Shown here: positions 33,458 to 44,981 of the stretch, piece after piece | Numbering within the stretch: the stretch's first letter is position 1 | How the letters are laid out: the number at the start of each line of letters is the position of its first letter | Origin: Gemmatimonadaceae bacterium | GTDB lineage: Bacteria; Gemmatimonadota; Gemmatimonadetes; Gemmatimonadales; Gemmatimonadaceae | Reading direction: 5' to 3' | Length of the DNA stretch: 64,000 nucleotides | Assembly (NCBI GenBank): GCA_011525845.1 | Contig: WYBP01000008.1 | Location: forward strand, 124,001 to 188,000 | Position numbers and translations under genes: made by a program | Notes under the pieces: generated by a model | Seen by the model: the letters and a program-made list of their open reading frames with translations, nothing else | The model's database searches: none | What the model was told of the DNA's origin: nothing

Positions 33458-34621
33458 ATGATGACGGACCTGCATCACCTGACGGAGGAGCAGCGCGCGA
33501 TCATCGCGACCGCGCGCGCCTTCGCGGACGAGCACGTGCGGCCGTACGCCGACCAGTGGGACCGCGCGGGGCACTTCGAGCCCTCGCTCGTGAGGAGGCT
33601 CGGGGACCTCGGGTTCCTCGGGATGCTCCTGCCCACGGAGTACGACGGGCTGGGGCTCGACGCGCGGAGCTACCTGCTGGCACTCGAGGAGATCGCCGCG
33701 GCGGACGCGTCGACCGCCGTGATGATGTCCGTGCACAACTCGCTGCCGACGCAGATGCTGAACGCGTTCGGGACCCCGGAGCAGAAGCGGCGCTTCCTCG
33801 CGCCGATGGCGCGCGGCGAACTCCTGGGGGCCTTCGCGCTCTCGGAGCCCGACGCCGGCTCGGACGCCTCGGCCATCCGCTGCCAGGCCCGGCGCGACGG
33901 GGACGACTGGATCGTCGAGGGCACCAAGGCCTGGGTCACGAGCGGCACGCACGCTGGCGTGATCATCGCCATGATCCGCACCGACACCCCCGAGGCGCGC
34001 CGCCGCTCCAAGGGCATCTCCGCCTTCATCCTGACGCCGGACCTCCCGGGGTTCACCGTCGGGAAGAAGGAGGACAAGATGGGGCTCCGGGCCTCTCCCA
34101 CCGTGCAGCTCGTGTTCGACGGGATGCGGGTGCCGGGCGACCGGATGCTCGGCGCGGAAGGGCAGGGGTTCATCTACGCCATGCAGTCGCTCGAGCACGG
34201 ACGGCTCGGCATCTCGGCCCAGTCGATCGGCATCGCCCGCGCCGCGTTCGAGGCGGCGCGCGCCTACGCCATGGAGCGGAAGCAGTTCGGGCAGCCGATC
34301 GCCGAGTTCCAGGGCGTGCAGTTCAAGCTGGCGGACATGGCGACGCGGCTCACGGCCGCGCGCGCCCTCCTGCACACCGTCGCCGCCGCCAAGGACCGGG
34401 GCGTGCTCGTGCCCGGCGAGGTCTCGATGTGCAAGCTCTTCGCGAGCGAGATGGCGATGTGGGTCACCACCCAGGCCATCCAGGTCTTCGGCGGCTACGG
34501 CTACATGAAGGAGTACCCGGTGGAGAAGTACTTCCGTGACGCCAAGGTCACGGAGATCTACGAGGGCACGTCCGAGGTCCAGCGCATCGTGATCGGCCGC
34601 GCCGTCTCGAAGCCCCAGTAG
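33458..34621 (+). CDS. acyl-CoA dehydrogenase (short-chain/butyryl type)
   Basis: The 387-residue FAD enzyme has the ACAD signatures GAFALSEPDAGSDASAI, WVTSGTHAGVI, KMGLRASPTVQLVFDGMRVP, FGQPIAEFQGVQFKLADMA, QVFGGYGYMKEYPVEKYFRD and the catalytic Glu in IYEGTSEVQR. It desaturates acyl-CoA and passes electrons to ETF. The sequence reads closest to butyryl-CoA/short-chain enzymes, though branched-chain acyl-CoA is possible given the leucine dehydrogenase next door. ATG codons at 33458 and 33461 are both possible. Confidence 0.93.
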   Translation: MMTDLHHLTEEQRAIIATARAFADEHVRPYADQWDRAGHFEPSLVRRLGDLGFLGMLLPTEYDGLGLDARSYLLALEEIAAADASTAVMMSVHNSLPTQMLNAFGTPEQKRRFLAPMARGELLGAFALSEPDAGSDASAIRCQARRDGDDWIVEGTKAWVTSGTHAGVIIAMIRTDTPEARRRSKGISAFILTPDLPGFTVGKKEDKMGLRASPTVQLVFDGMRVPGDRMLGAEGQGFIYAMQSLEHGRLGISAQSIGIARAAFEAARAYAMERKQFGQPIAEFQGVQFKLADMATRLTAARALLHTVAAAKDRGVLVPGEVSMCKLFASEMAMWVTTQAIQVFGGYGYMKEYPVEKYFRDAKVTEIYEGTSEVQRIVIGRAVSKPQ

Positions 34622-34665
34622 CAGTTCCTCCCCTCTCCCATCTCCCATCCCCCCTCTGCAGTCAT

Positions 34666-35742
34666 ATGAACCTCTTCGAGACGATGTCCACCCTCGGCCA
34701 CGAACAGCTCGTGGTCTGCGCCGACGCCTCCTCGGGCTACCGCGGCATCATCGCGATCCACAACACCACGCTCGGCCCCGCGCTGGGCGGCACGCGCTTC
34801 TGGACGTACAAGACGGATGAGGACGCGATCACCGACGCCCTCCGCCTCGCGCGCGGGATGACCTACAAGAACGCGGTCGCCGGGCTCAACCTCGGCGGCG
34901 GCAAGTCGGTCATCATCGGCGACAACCGGACCCCGAACCGCGAGATGATCTTCCGCGCCCACGGGCGCTTCGTGGAGTCGCTCGGCGGCCGCTACGTGAC
35001 GGCCGAGGACGTGGGGACCAGCACGGCGGACATGGACTTCGTGCACATGGAGACCAACTACGTCGCCGGCCTCGCCAACAAGTCGGGGGACCCGTCGCCC
35101 GTGACCGCGCGCGGTGTCTTCCGCGCCATCGAGGCCTCGGCGAAGCATCGCTGGGGCGTCGCGTCGCTCGAGGGGAAGACCGTCACGGTGCAGGGGCTCG
35201 GGAACGTCGGCACCTACCTCTGCCGCGAGCTGCACGCGGTGGGGGCGAAGCTCATCGTCACGGACATCCGGCCCGAGCGCGTGCGCGCCATCGTCGAGGA
35301 GTTCGGGGCCAAGCCGGTGGAGGGGGACGAGATCTACACCGCCAAGGCGGACATCTTCGCCCCCTGCGCGCTCGGTGCGATCATCAACGACGACACGATC
35401 AAGAAGCTCAAGGTCGAGGTCGTCTGCGGCGGCGCGAACAACCAGCTCCTCGAGCCCGCGAGGCACGGCGAGGCCCTGGAGAAGCGCGGCATCCTCTACG
35501 CGCCCGACTTCGTGGCGAACGCCGGCGGCGTGATCAACGTGTACGGCGAGCTCGCCGGCTGGACGCGGGAGCGCTCGCTCCGCAAGGCGGACGAGATCTT
35601 CGACACCATCCTCGGCATCTACGAGATCGCCAAGGAGCACGGCGTCTTCTCCTACCTCGCGGCCGACAAGCTCGCCGAGCGCCGGATCGCGGCGGTGCGC
35701 GGACTCGTGAAGACCTGGCCGCAGTGGCCGAACAAGAGCTGA
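34666..35742 (+). CDS. leucine dehydrogenase (Glu/Leu/Phe/Val dehydrogenase family)
   Basis: The 358-residue enzyme has the substrate-binding and catalytic segment LARGMTYKNAVAGLNLGGGKSVI with two key Lys, ALGGTRFWTY, DVGTSTADMDFV, the NAD-binding GLGNVGTYLCRELH and ANAGGVINVYGEL. The short length and absence of the glutamate dehydrogenase insert favour branched-chain amino-acid dehydrogenase (Leu/Val/Ile to 2-keto acids plus ammonia). With the acyl-CoA dehydrogenase upstream it suggests branched-chain amino-acid catabolism. The leader upstream is pyrimidine-rich and ends in TCATATG. Confidence 0.93.
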   Translation: MNLFETMSTLGHEQLVVCADASSGYRGIIAIHNTTLGPALGGTRFWTYKTDEDAITDALRLARGMTYKNAVAGLNLGGGKSVIIGDNRTPNREMIFRAHGRFVESLGGRYVTAEDVGTSTADMDFVHMETNYVAGLANKSGDPSPVTARGVFRAIEASAKHRWGVASLEGKTVTVQGLGNVGTYLCRELHAVGAKLIVTDIRPERVRAIVEEFGAKPVEGDEIYTAKADIFAPCALGAIINDDTIKKLKVEVVCGGANNQLLEPARHGEALEKRGILYAPDFVANAGGVINVYGELAGWTRERSLRKADEIFDTILGIYEIAKEHGVFSYLAADKLAERRIAAVRGLVKTWPQWPNKS

Positions 35743-35744
35743 CC

Positions 35745-36200
35745 ATGGCCAAGGAGCGGATCCCCATCGCGTCGGACCACGCCGGCTACGAGCTGAAGCA
35801 GCACCTCGCGGAGGCGCTCACGAAGCTCGGCTACGAGGTGGAGGACATCGGCACCCACTCGCCGGCCTCCACGGACTACGCCGACTACGCGCACCCGCTG
35901 GCCGAGAAGGTGGAGCGGGGTGAGGTGGGGCGGGGGATCCTGCTCTGCGGCACCGGGCTCGGGATGTCGTACGCGGCGAACCGGCACGCGGGGGTCCGCG
36001 CGGCGGTCGCGTGGACGCCCGAGATCGCCGCGCTCGCTCGGAAGCACAACGACGCGAACGTGCTCGTGCTCCCCGCACGCTTCGTGAGCGAGGAGGACGG
36101 CGTCGCGATCCTCAAGAGCTGGCTCGACACCGCGTTCGAGGGGGGGCGTCACGAGGCGCGCGTGAAGAAGATCGAGACCGCCCCGAAGGAGGACGCATGA
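35745..36200 (+). CDS. rpiB: ribose-5-phosphate isomerase B
   Basis: The 151-residue RpiB/LacAB protein has [43 protein letters not shown], the catalytic Cys in [23 protein letters not shown], and [15 protein letters not shown]. It interconverts ribose-5-P and ribulose-5-P. ATG 35745 begins two bases after the leucine dehydrogenase stop; an in-frame GTG at 35724 would overlap it. The stop overlaps the glyA ATG (ATGA); an rpiB-glyA pair is a common bacterial arrangement. Confidence 0.94.
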   Translation: MAKERIPIASDHAGYELKQHLAEALTKLGYEVEDIGTHSPASTDYADYAHPLAEKVERGEVGRGILLCGTGLGMSYAANRHAGVRAAVAWTPEIAALARKHNDANVLVLPARFVSEEDGVAILKSWLDTAFEGGRHEARVKKIETAPKEDA

Positions 36201-37474
36201 AGCCCGGCTGGAACACCTGGGACCGCCGGATGCCCGGCGCGGCACTCCTCGGCACGGACCCTGACATCGCGCGCCTCCTCGCCGAAGAGACGCGCCGGCA
36301 GTCCGAAGGGCTGGAGCTGATCGCGAGCGAGAACTTCGTCTCGCCCGCGGTGCTCGAGGCGCTCGGTTCCGCGCTCACCAACAAGTACGCCGAGGGACTC
36401 CCGGGCAAGCGCTACTACGGCGGGTGCGAGGTGGTGGACCAGGTGGAGCAGCTCGCGATCGACCGGGCGAAGCAGCTCTTCGGCGCGGACCACGCCAACG
36501 TGCAGCCGCACTCGGGGGCGACCGCGAACGCCGCGGTCTACCTCGCCTTCCTCAAGCCCGGCGACACGGTGATGGGGCTCGACCTCTCGCAGGGCGGGCA
36601 CCTCACGCACGGCTCCCCGGTGAACTTCTCCGGGCTCAACTACCGGGCGGTGCACTACGGCGTCAACGCCGAGGGCACGATCGACTATCCGGCGATGCGC
36701 GAGCTCGCGCGGAAGGAGAAGCCGAAGCTCATCATCGCCGGCTACAGCGCCTACTCGCGCGTGCTCGACTACGCCCAGTTCGTGGAGGCGGCGCGGGAGG
36801 TGGGGGCGATCTTCATGGTGGACATGGCCCACTTCGCCGGCCTCGCCGCCACCGGGGTGTACCCGAGCCCGGTGCCGCACGCCGACGTCGTCACCACCAC
36901 CACGCACAAGACCCTGCGCGGACCCCGCGGCGGGCTGATCCTCTGCAAGGCCCAGCACCAGAAGGCCATCGACAAGGCGGTCTTCCCCGGGACGCAGGGC
37001 GGGCCGCTCATGCACGTGATCGCCGCCAAGGCGGTCGCGTTCAAGGAGGCGCTCGAACCCTCGTTCGTGGGCTACTCGCGCCAGACCGTCGCCAACGCGC
37101 GTGCGCTGGCCGCGGCGCTCATGGCACACGGCGTGCACATCGTCTCCGGCGGCACGGACAACCACCTGATGCTCGCGGACCTCCGCCCCAAGAGCGCCGC
37201 GCTCACGGGGAAGCTGGCCGAGCATGCGCTCGACCAGGCCGGGATCACGGTCAACAAGAACACCGTCCCCGGGGAGACCCAGTCGCCCTTCGTGACGAGT
37301 GGTATCCGGATCGGCACCCCGGCCGTCACTACCCGGGGGATGCACGAGCCGGAGATGCAGCGCATCGCCGACCTGATCGACCGGGTGCTCGGCGCCCCCG
37401 AGGACGCGAAGCTGGCGGCCGCGGTGAAGGTCGAGGTGCAGGCCCTGGCCGAGGAGTTCCCGCTCTACCTGTAG
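36197..37474 (+). CDS. glyA: serine hydroxymethyltransferase
   Basis: The 425-residue PLP enzyme makes glycine and 5,10-methylene-THF from serine and THF. It has [94 protein letters not shown], the PLP lysine in [14 protein letters not shown] and [21 protein letters not shown] 36197 is chosen because it overlaps the rpiB stop; upstream codons in frame belong to a shadow of rpiB. It supplies one-carbon units also used by PurN and PurH encoded upstream. Confidence 0.97.
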   Translation: MKPGWNTWDRRMPGAALLGTDPDIARLLAEETRRQSEGLELIASENFVSPAVLEALGSALTNKYAEGLPGKRYYGGCEVVDQVEQLAIDRAKQLFGADHANVQPHSGATANAAVYLAFLKPGDTVMGLDLSQGGHLTHGSPVNFSGLNYRAVHYGVNAEGTIDYPAMRELARKEKPKLIIAGYSAYSRVLDYAQFVEAAREVGAIFMVDMAHFAGLAATGVYPSPVPHADVVTTTTHKTLRGPRGGLILCKAQHQKAIDKAVFPGTQGGPLMHVIAAKAVAFKEALEPSFVGYSRQTVANARALAAALMAHGVHIVSGGTDNHLMLADLRPKSAALTGKLAEHALDQAGITVNKNTVPGETQSPFVTSGIRIGTPAVTTRGMHEPEMQRIADLIDRVLGAPEDAKLAAAVKVEVQALAEEFPLYL

Positions 37475-37529
37475 CACGGAAGTTGCGAGCTGGCAGCGGT
37501 GCCGATACTCTCGGTATCCACACCAACAG

Positions 37530-37581
37530 GAGGTGAGAGGTAGTTTCCTCACACCTCCCACCTCACACCTCCCACCTCTTC
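37530..37581 (+). repeat. inverted and tandem pyrimidine-rich element before the Minf_1886 gene
   Basis: GAGGTGAGAGG (37530-37540) pairs, with one mismatch, with CCTCACACCTC (37547-37557), loop 6 nt. The 14-mer CCTCACACCTCCCA occurs twice in tandem (37547-37560 and 37561-37574). The same motif, with the same orientation to the gene that follows, appears in the GT117 leader near 18.6 kb. C-rich, G-free RNA like this is what Rho binds. Confidence 0.75.
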
Positions 37582-37592
37582 TCTGCCGTTCA

Positions 37593-37976
37593 ATGCCCGA
37601 ACTGGCGTTCCGCGAAGGCGTGATGGACCGGATCAGGATGCGCGAGCCTCGTTACGACGAGCGCGCGTACCTGTTCGTGCTCGCCGCCCTCGAGTTCTGC
37701 CAGCAGCGCCTCCCCGAGCGGCGGCACCTCACGGGGCAGGAGCTCGCGGTGGGATGCCGGGACCTCGCGCTCGAGCGCTACGGCGTGCTCGCGCGGATGG
37801 TGCTCGAGCACTGGGGGGTGCGGGCCGCGGCGGACCTCGGCGAGATCGTCTTCACGCTGGTGGAGACGGGGCTCCTGATGAGCCAGCCGGGGGACTCGAA
37901 GGACGACTTCATCGACGCCTTCGATTTCGGCTCCTTCGATCGCGACTATCGGTGGACCGCGATCCCCACGGCCTGA
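37593..37976 (+). CDS. Minf_1886 family protein
   Basis: The 127-residue protein matches the conserved pattern of the Minf_1886 family: RMREPRYDERAYLFVLAALEF, RRHLTGQELAVGCRDLALERYG, ARMVLEHWGVRAAADLGEIVFTLVE and DSKDDFIDAFDFGSF. The family is widespread in Planctomycetota, Verrucomicrobiota and related phyla and has no established function. ATG 37593 is chosen because the conserved sequence begins right after it; the frame is open upstream through the pyrimidine-rich leader, which does not look coding. Confidence 0.9.
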   Translation: MPELAFREGVMDRIRMREPRYDERAYLFVLAALEFCQQRLPERRHLTGQELAVGCRDLALERYGVLARMVLEHWGVRAAADLGEIVFTLVETGLLMSQPGDSKDDFIDAFDFGSFDRDYRWTAIPTA

Positions 37977-38001
37977 CCCCGGACCACGAGGCGACCCGGC
38001 C

Positions 38002-39534
38002 GTGAGCGTCGCGATCGTCACGGCGGAGCAGGCGCTGCAGCGGGAGGCGGCCGCCATCGCGGACCGCGGGGAGTCCTACTCGCTCATGCGTGCCGCCGGC
38101 GAGACGACCGCGGCCCTCCTGCTCAAGCGCATCCCCGAGCTGCGCGAGCGCGGCGCGCTCGTCTTCGCCGGCACGGGGAACAACGGCGGCGACGCCTGGG
38201 TCGTCGCGGGGGCGCTGGCGCGCACCGGCTGCCCGGTGACCGTCGAGTCGCTCGGCGATCCGCGCTCCCCCGACGGACGACGCGCCCGCGACGAGGCCCG
38301 CGTCGCGCTCGCCGAGGCCTCCCCCGCGAACTGGCCGGTGGTGGTGGTCGATGGCGTGCTCGGGACGGGCGCGCGCGGCGAGGCGCGGGGCGAGGCCGCC
38401 GACGCCATCCGCCGGATCAACGAGCTGGGGGCGGCCGGCGCGGTCGTGGTGGCGCTCGACGTGCCCAGCGGCCTCGACTCGACGACGGGCACGGGCGGGG
38501 TGATCGTCCACGCGCGGCTGACGACGACGTACGGCACGCTCAAGCGCGGCCTCCTGCTCCGGCGCGACGAGGCGGGGGAGATCCTCGCGGTGGACATCGG
38601 GCTCGGCGAGCACGCGAATGACGGCCGGCTCCCCACCCTCGTGGACGCGGCCGCGGTGCGGCGCGCGATCCCGCCGATCCCCGCCGATGCGCACAAGGGC
38701 GTCCGGCGGCGGCTGGCGATCGTCGGCGGCGGGGACGGCATGGCGGGCGCACCGATGCTCGCCGCGCGCGGCGCGATGCGGAGCGGGATCGGCATGGTCC
38801 AGCTGCTCGTGAACCCGGCCAACGTGCCGGTCGTGCAGGCGGCGCTCCCGGAGACGATGGCGGCGCGCTGGCCCGTCACCGCCGAGGATCAGGAGCGGGT
38901 GCTCGGCTGGGCCCACGTGCTCCTCCTCGGGCCCGGGCTCGGCCGGACGGCGATGACGCGCGCCCTGGTGGAACGTCTCCTCGTCGCCTGGCGCGGCCCG
39001 GTGCTGCTCGACGCGGACGCGCTCAACGTCTTCGAGGGAGAGCCGCGCACGCTCGGCACCCTGCTCGGGGCACGCCCCGCGATCGTCACGCCGCACCCGG
39101 TCGAGGCCGGCCGTCTCCTGCGACTCGAGCCGCGTGAGGTGCTGGCGCGCCGGTTCGAGGTCGGGGCCGAGCTCGCGAAGATGCTGGGCGCGACCGTCGT
39201 GCTCAAGGGACCTCCGACCGTGATCAGCGCGCCCGACGGGCGCGTCGCGGTGAGCGCCTCCGGAGCGCCGACGCTCGGCGCGGCCGGCAGCGGCGACGTG
39301 CTCGCCGGGATCATCGCCACCCTGCTCGGCCAGACGCTGGATCCCTTCGCGGCGGGCACGAGCGGGGCGTGGATCCACGGGCGTGCCGGCGAACGCGCGG
39401 CCGAGCTCGGGTCGGTGCGGGGTGCCACCCTGCGGGACGTGATCGGCGCGCTGCGCGATGTCTGGTCCCTGACGGACCCCTTGCCCGAGGCGCCCCTCCT
39501 CGCGTCGCTCCCGGCGGTCGGGGCGCAACGATGA
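38002..39534 (+). CDS. nnrD: bifunctional NAD(P)HX epimerase / ADP-dependent NAD(P)HX dehydratase
   Basis: The 510-residue protein joins two repair activities for hydrated NAD(P)H. Residues about 1-215 form the YjeF_N epimerase domain (VFAGTGNNGGDAWVVAGALA, VVVDGVLGTGARGE, VALDVPSGLDSTTG). Residues about 230-500 form the ribokinase-like dehydratase (LAIVGGGDGMAGAPMLAARG, HVLLLGPGLGRT, VLLDADALNVFEG, IVTPHPVEAGRLL, VVLKGPPTVISAPDG and the anion-hole segment LGAAGSGDVLAGIIATLLGQ). GTG start; the stop overlaps the thiL start (ATGA). Confidence 0.95.
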   Translation: MSVAIVTAEQALQREAAAIADRGESYSLMRAAGETTAALLLKRIPELRERGALVFAGTGNNGGDAWVVAGALARTGCPVTVESLGDPRSPDGRRARDEARVALAEASPANWPVVVVDGVLGTGARGEARGEAADAIRRINELGAAGAVVVALDVPSGLDSTTGTGGVIVHARLTTTYGTLKRGLLLRRDEAGEILAVDIGLGEHANDGRLPTLVDAAAVRRAIPPIPADAHKGVRRRLAIVGGGDGMAGAPMLAARGAMRSGIGMVQLLVNPANVPVVQAALPETMAARWPVTAEDQERVLGWAHVLLLGPGLGRTAMTRALVERLLVAWRGPVLLDADALNVFEGEPRTLGTLLGARPAIVTPHPVEAGRLLRLEPREVLARRFEVGAELAKMLGATVVLKGPPTVISAPDGRVAVSASGAPTLGAAGSGDVLAGIIATLLGQTLDPFAAGTSGAWIHGRAGERAAELGSVRGATLRDVIGALRDVWSLTDPLPEAPLLASLPAVGAQR

Positions 39535-40484
39535 GCAAACATGTGCGGCTCGGGCCCGGACGCGAGTTCGACGCCGTCCGCGCCCTCGTGGGCGCGTGGG
39601 GAAGCTCGGCCGTCGGCATCGGGGATGACGGCGCCCTGCTCGACGTGCCGGCGGGCTCCCGGCTCGTGGTGAGCACGGACAGCACGGTGCAGGACGTGCA
39701 TTTCCGTCGCGAGTGGCTGGAGCCCGCGGAGATCGGCTGGCGCGCGACGATGGCGGCGCTGAGCGACCTCGCCGCGATGGGCGCGTCCCCGCTCGGCCTC
39801 CTGCTCGCGCTCACGGTCCCCGACGACTGGCGCGCGGCGCTCCCGGCCATCGCGAGCGGGGTCGGCGCCGCGGCGGCACACACGGGCACGCCGATCGTGG
39901 GCGGCGACCTCACCACGGGGGAGCGCCTCTCGCTCGCGATCACCGTGCTGGGCCACACGCCGCGCCCGCTGGCCCGCTCGGCCGCACGTCCCGGCGACAC
40001 GCTGTACCTCACGGGCGCGCTCGGCGGTCCGGGCGCCGCGCTCGCCGCCTGGCGTCGGGGCGGCAGGCCGCGGGCCGAGGACCGGGCGCGCTTCGCGCAT
40101 CCGGAGGCACGCCTCGACGCCGGGACGTGGATGGTGCGGCAGGGTGCGCACGCCGCCGTCGACATCTCCGACGGGCTCGCGGGTGATGCGCGCCACCTGG
40201 CGGCGGCGAGCGGCGTGCGGTGCGTGCTCGACCTGGACGCCGTGCCGTGCGCGCCGGGTGTGCCGGTGCGTGAGGCGCTGGTGAGCGGGGAGGAGTACGA
40301 GCTGCTCGTGGCCGCTCCGGCGCTCGACGTCACGGCGTTCGCGGCGGCCCACCGCGGGCTGGCGCTCCATGCCGTGGGCCGCGTGGAGGCGATGCCGGGG
40401 GACGCCGCCGGAGAGCTGGTCGCGGAGGAGGGTGGGCAGCGCGTGGCCCTCCCGGGTGGGCACGACCACTTCGCCGCGCCGTGA
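39531..40484 (+). CDS. thiL: thiamine-phosphate kinase
   Basis: From ATG 39531 the protein has 317 residues and phosphorylates thiamin monophosphate to TPP. Visible ThiL motifs: GIGDDGALLDVPAG, STDSTVQDVHFRREW, AALSDLAAMGASPLGLLLAL, GGDLTTGERLSLAITVLG and VDISDGLAGDARHLAAASG. It overlaps the upstream stop by 4 nt. No other thiamin biosynthesis gene is nearby, but a TPP riboswitch with a TonB receptor lies at 61.6 kb in the same window, which fits use of imported thiamin compounds. Confidence 0.94.
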   Translation: MSKHVRLGPGREFDAVRALVGAWGSSAVGIGDDGALLDVPAGSRLVVSTDSTVQDVHFRREWLEPAEIGWRATMAALSDLAAMGASPLGLLLALTVPDDWRAALPAIASGVGAAAAHTGTPIVGGDLTTGERLSLAITVLGHTPRPLARSAARPGDTLYLTGALGGPGAALAAWRRGGRPRAEDRARFAHPEARLDAGTWMVRQGAHAAVDISDGLAGDARHLAAASGVRCVLDLDAVPCAPGVPVREALVSGEEYELLVAAPALDVTAFAAAHRGLALHAVGRVEAMPGDAAGELVAEEGGQRVALPGGHDHFAAP

Positions 40485-40494
40485 CGGCCGGGCA

Positions 40495-42565
<2,071 letters not shown>

Positions 42566-42579
42566 GGCGCGGGGGTCCG

Positions 42580-42942
42580 GTGGCGGCGAAGCGGTCGGGT
42601 GGGGCGGGGAGCGGCGGCAGGCGCCGCGGCGCCGGTGCGCCACTCGACAACAAGCAGATCCTCGGGCGAGTCGTCGTGGTCGCGCTCGCCATCGCCGTGA
42701 TCGCCTTCGCACTGGAGGGGGGCGAGTACGGGACGCTGGACCTGTTCCGGCAGGACCGCGCACTCGAACGGGAGCGTGCGGCGGTGGAGTCGCTGAGCGC
42801 CGAGGTGCAGCGGCTGCAGGCGCTCAAGAAGGCCGTCGAGAGCGATCCCGAGACGCAGGAGCGGATTGCGCGCGAGGAGTTCGGGATGGTGAAGGGGGAC
42901 AAGGAGATGCTGTATCGTTTCACCGACCCCGAGCGGCCATAG
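42580..42942 (+). CDS. septum formation initiator family protein (FtsB/DivIC-like)
   Basis: GTG 42580 gives a 120-residue protein with a basic N-terminus (AAKRSGGAGSGGRRRGAGAP), one transmembrane helix (about 28-46, VVVVALAIAVIAFALEGG), a coiled coil (QDRALERERAAVESLSAEVQRLQALKKAVE) and the conserved tail DPETQERIAREEFGMVKGDKEMLYRF. This layout is the FtsB/DivIC divisome family, which forms a coiled-coil complex with FtsL and FtsQ. Its place right after eno supports the assignment. Confidence 0.88.
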   Translation: MAAKRSGGAGSGGRRRGAGAPLDNKQILGRVVVVALAIAVIAFALEGGEYGTLDLFRQDRALERERAAVESLSAEVQRLQALKKAVESDPETQERIAREEFGMVKGDKEMLYRFTDPERP

Positions 42943-42957
42943 GCGGGCGCCGACGGC

Positions 42958-42985
42958 TTGACTCTTCCCGCCACCGGCCTATCTT
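42958..42985 (+). promoter_or_regulatory. promoter of tRNA-fMet
   Basis: TTGACT (42958-42963) and TATCTT (42980-42985) are separated by 16 nt, placing the start point just ahead of the mature 5' end at 42997. Confidence 0.6.
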
Positions 42986-42996
42986 TCGGTCACTGA

Positions 42997-43070
<74 letters not shown>

Positions 43071-43081
43071 CTGGTTCAGTG

Positions 43082-43115
43082 AAAAGGGCATCCCGACTGC
43101 GGGGTGCCCTTTTCG
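43082..43115 (+). terminator. intrinsic terminator after tRNA-fMet
   Basis: AAAAGGGCA-TCCCG and CGGGG-TGCCCTTTT form a long hairpin with a 4-nt loop (ACTG), followed by TTTTC. Canonical Rho-independent terminator directly after the tRNA. Confidence 0.88.
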
Positions 43116-43132
43116 TATCCCATCCGGTGGGG

Positions 43133-43161
43133 TTGGAAGCGGCTTGGGGCGCGCCTATCTT
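43133..43161 (+). promoter_or_regulatory. promoter of the second CAT tRNA
   Basis: TTGGAA (43133-43138), 17-nt spacer, TATCTT (43156-43161). The -10 hexamer and the two bases after it (TATCTTTC) are identical to those of the tRNA-fMet promoter 176 bp upstream. Confidence 0.55.
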
Positions 43162-43192
43162 TCTGGGCCTGCCGCCGTGGTGCGGCAGCAGC

Positions 43193-43266
43193 GGCTGGGT
43201 AGCTCAGCTGGTTAGAGCACGGCACTCATAATGCCGGGGTCGCGGGTTCGAGTCCCGCCCCAGCTA
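43193..43266 (+). tRNA. tRNA-Met elongator (anticodon CAT)
   Basis: A 74-nt tRNA with acceptor GGCTGGG/CCCAGCT, D arm GCTCAGCTGGTTAGAGC, anticodon arm CGGCA-CTCATAA-TGCCG and T arm GCGGG-TTCGAGT-CCCGC. The anticodon stem lacks the three G-C pairs of the initiator. Elongator Met is favoured; a lysidine-modified tRNA-Ile (also CAT) cannot be fully excluded without comparison of identity elements. Confidence 0.9.
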
Positions 43267-43272
43267 TCGAAA

Positions 43273-43307
43273 GGACGCCCCGACTCCCTCGCGGAGCCGG
43301 GGCGTCC
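43273..43307 (+). terminator. intrinsic terminator after tRNA-Met
   Basis: GGACGCCCCG and CGGGGCGTCC form a 10-bp stem that is extended internally by GCTCC-type pairing (ACTCC/GGAGC), followed by GCCGTTTTC. It ends the tRNA transcript before the kinase gene. Confidence 0.85.
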
Positions 43308-43393
43308 GCCGTTTTCGGCCTCGGGTTTCGGACGCGCACGGATCGGCCGATACTGGTTCCGATAGGTGTTCGCGAACCCGGAGGGCGTGGTTG

Positions 43394-44590
<1,197 letters not shown>

Positions 44591-44607
44591 CCGCGCCGCG
44601 GGCGCCG

Positions 44608-44979
44608 CTAGCGGAGCCGCGCCCGGTGGTACGCCCACACGCCGAAGAAGCCGGAGAAGATCCCCACGAAGAGCCACCCCGCCGGCGGCGCCCCGCCCTG
44701 CGCGAGCGTGAGCACCATCCCCGCGACCGCGGCCGCGGACCAGATCATCTTGAGCCCGAGCAATGCCCGGTACGTCTCCACGCCCGCGTCCCGCGCGAGG
44801 AGCGAGACGCCGCCGATCCCGAGCAGTGCCGCGCCCACGAGCCTCGCGGTGAACGGGTCGACCACCGTCCAGCCGAAGAGGCCCATGAGTGTGCCGGGTG
44901 CCACGAGCAGCGGCACCCCGAAGAGCATGTCCGCCCAGAAGTGGACGACGAACCAGGCGCGGAGCGACCGGGAGACCAT
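44608..44979 (-). CDS. small multi-pass membrane protein, unknown
   Basis: The 123-residue product has four predicted helices (FVVHFWADMLFGVPLLVAPG, LVGAALLGIGGVSLLA, MIWSAAAVAGMVLTLAQGG, GWLFVGIFSGFFGVWAYH). ATG 44979 begins two bases after the M20 hydrolase stop, so the two are co-transcribed. No conserved motif known to me is present. The frame is open upstream, but that region is antisense-like shadow of the hydrolase gene. Confidence 0.6.
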   Translation of the reverse strand: MVSRSLRAWFVVHFWADMLFGVPLLVAPGTLMGLFGWTVVDPFTARLVGAALLGIGGVSLLARDAGVETYRALLGLKMIWSAAAVAGMVLTLAQGGAPPAGWLFVGIFSGFFGVWAYHRARLR

Positions 44980-44981
44980 GC

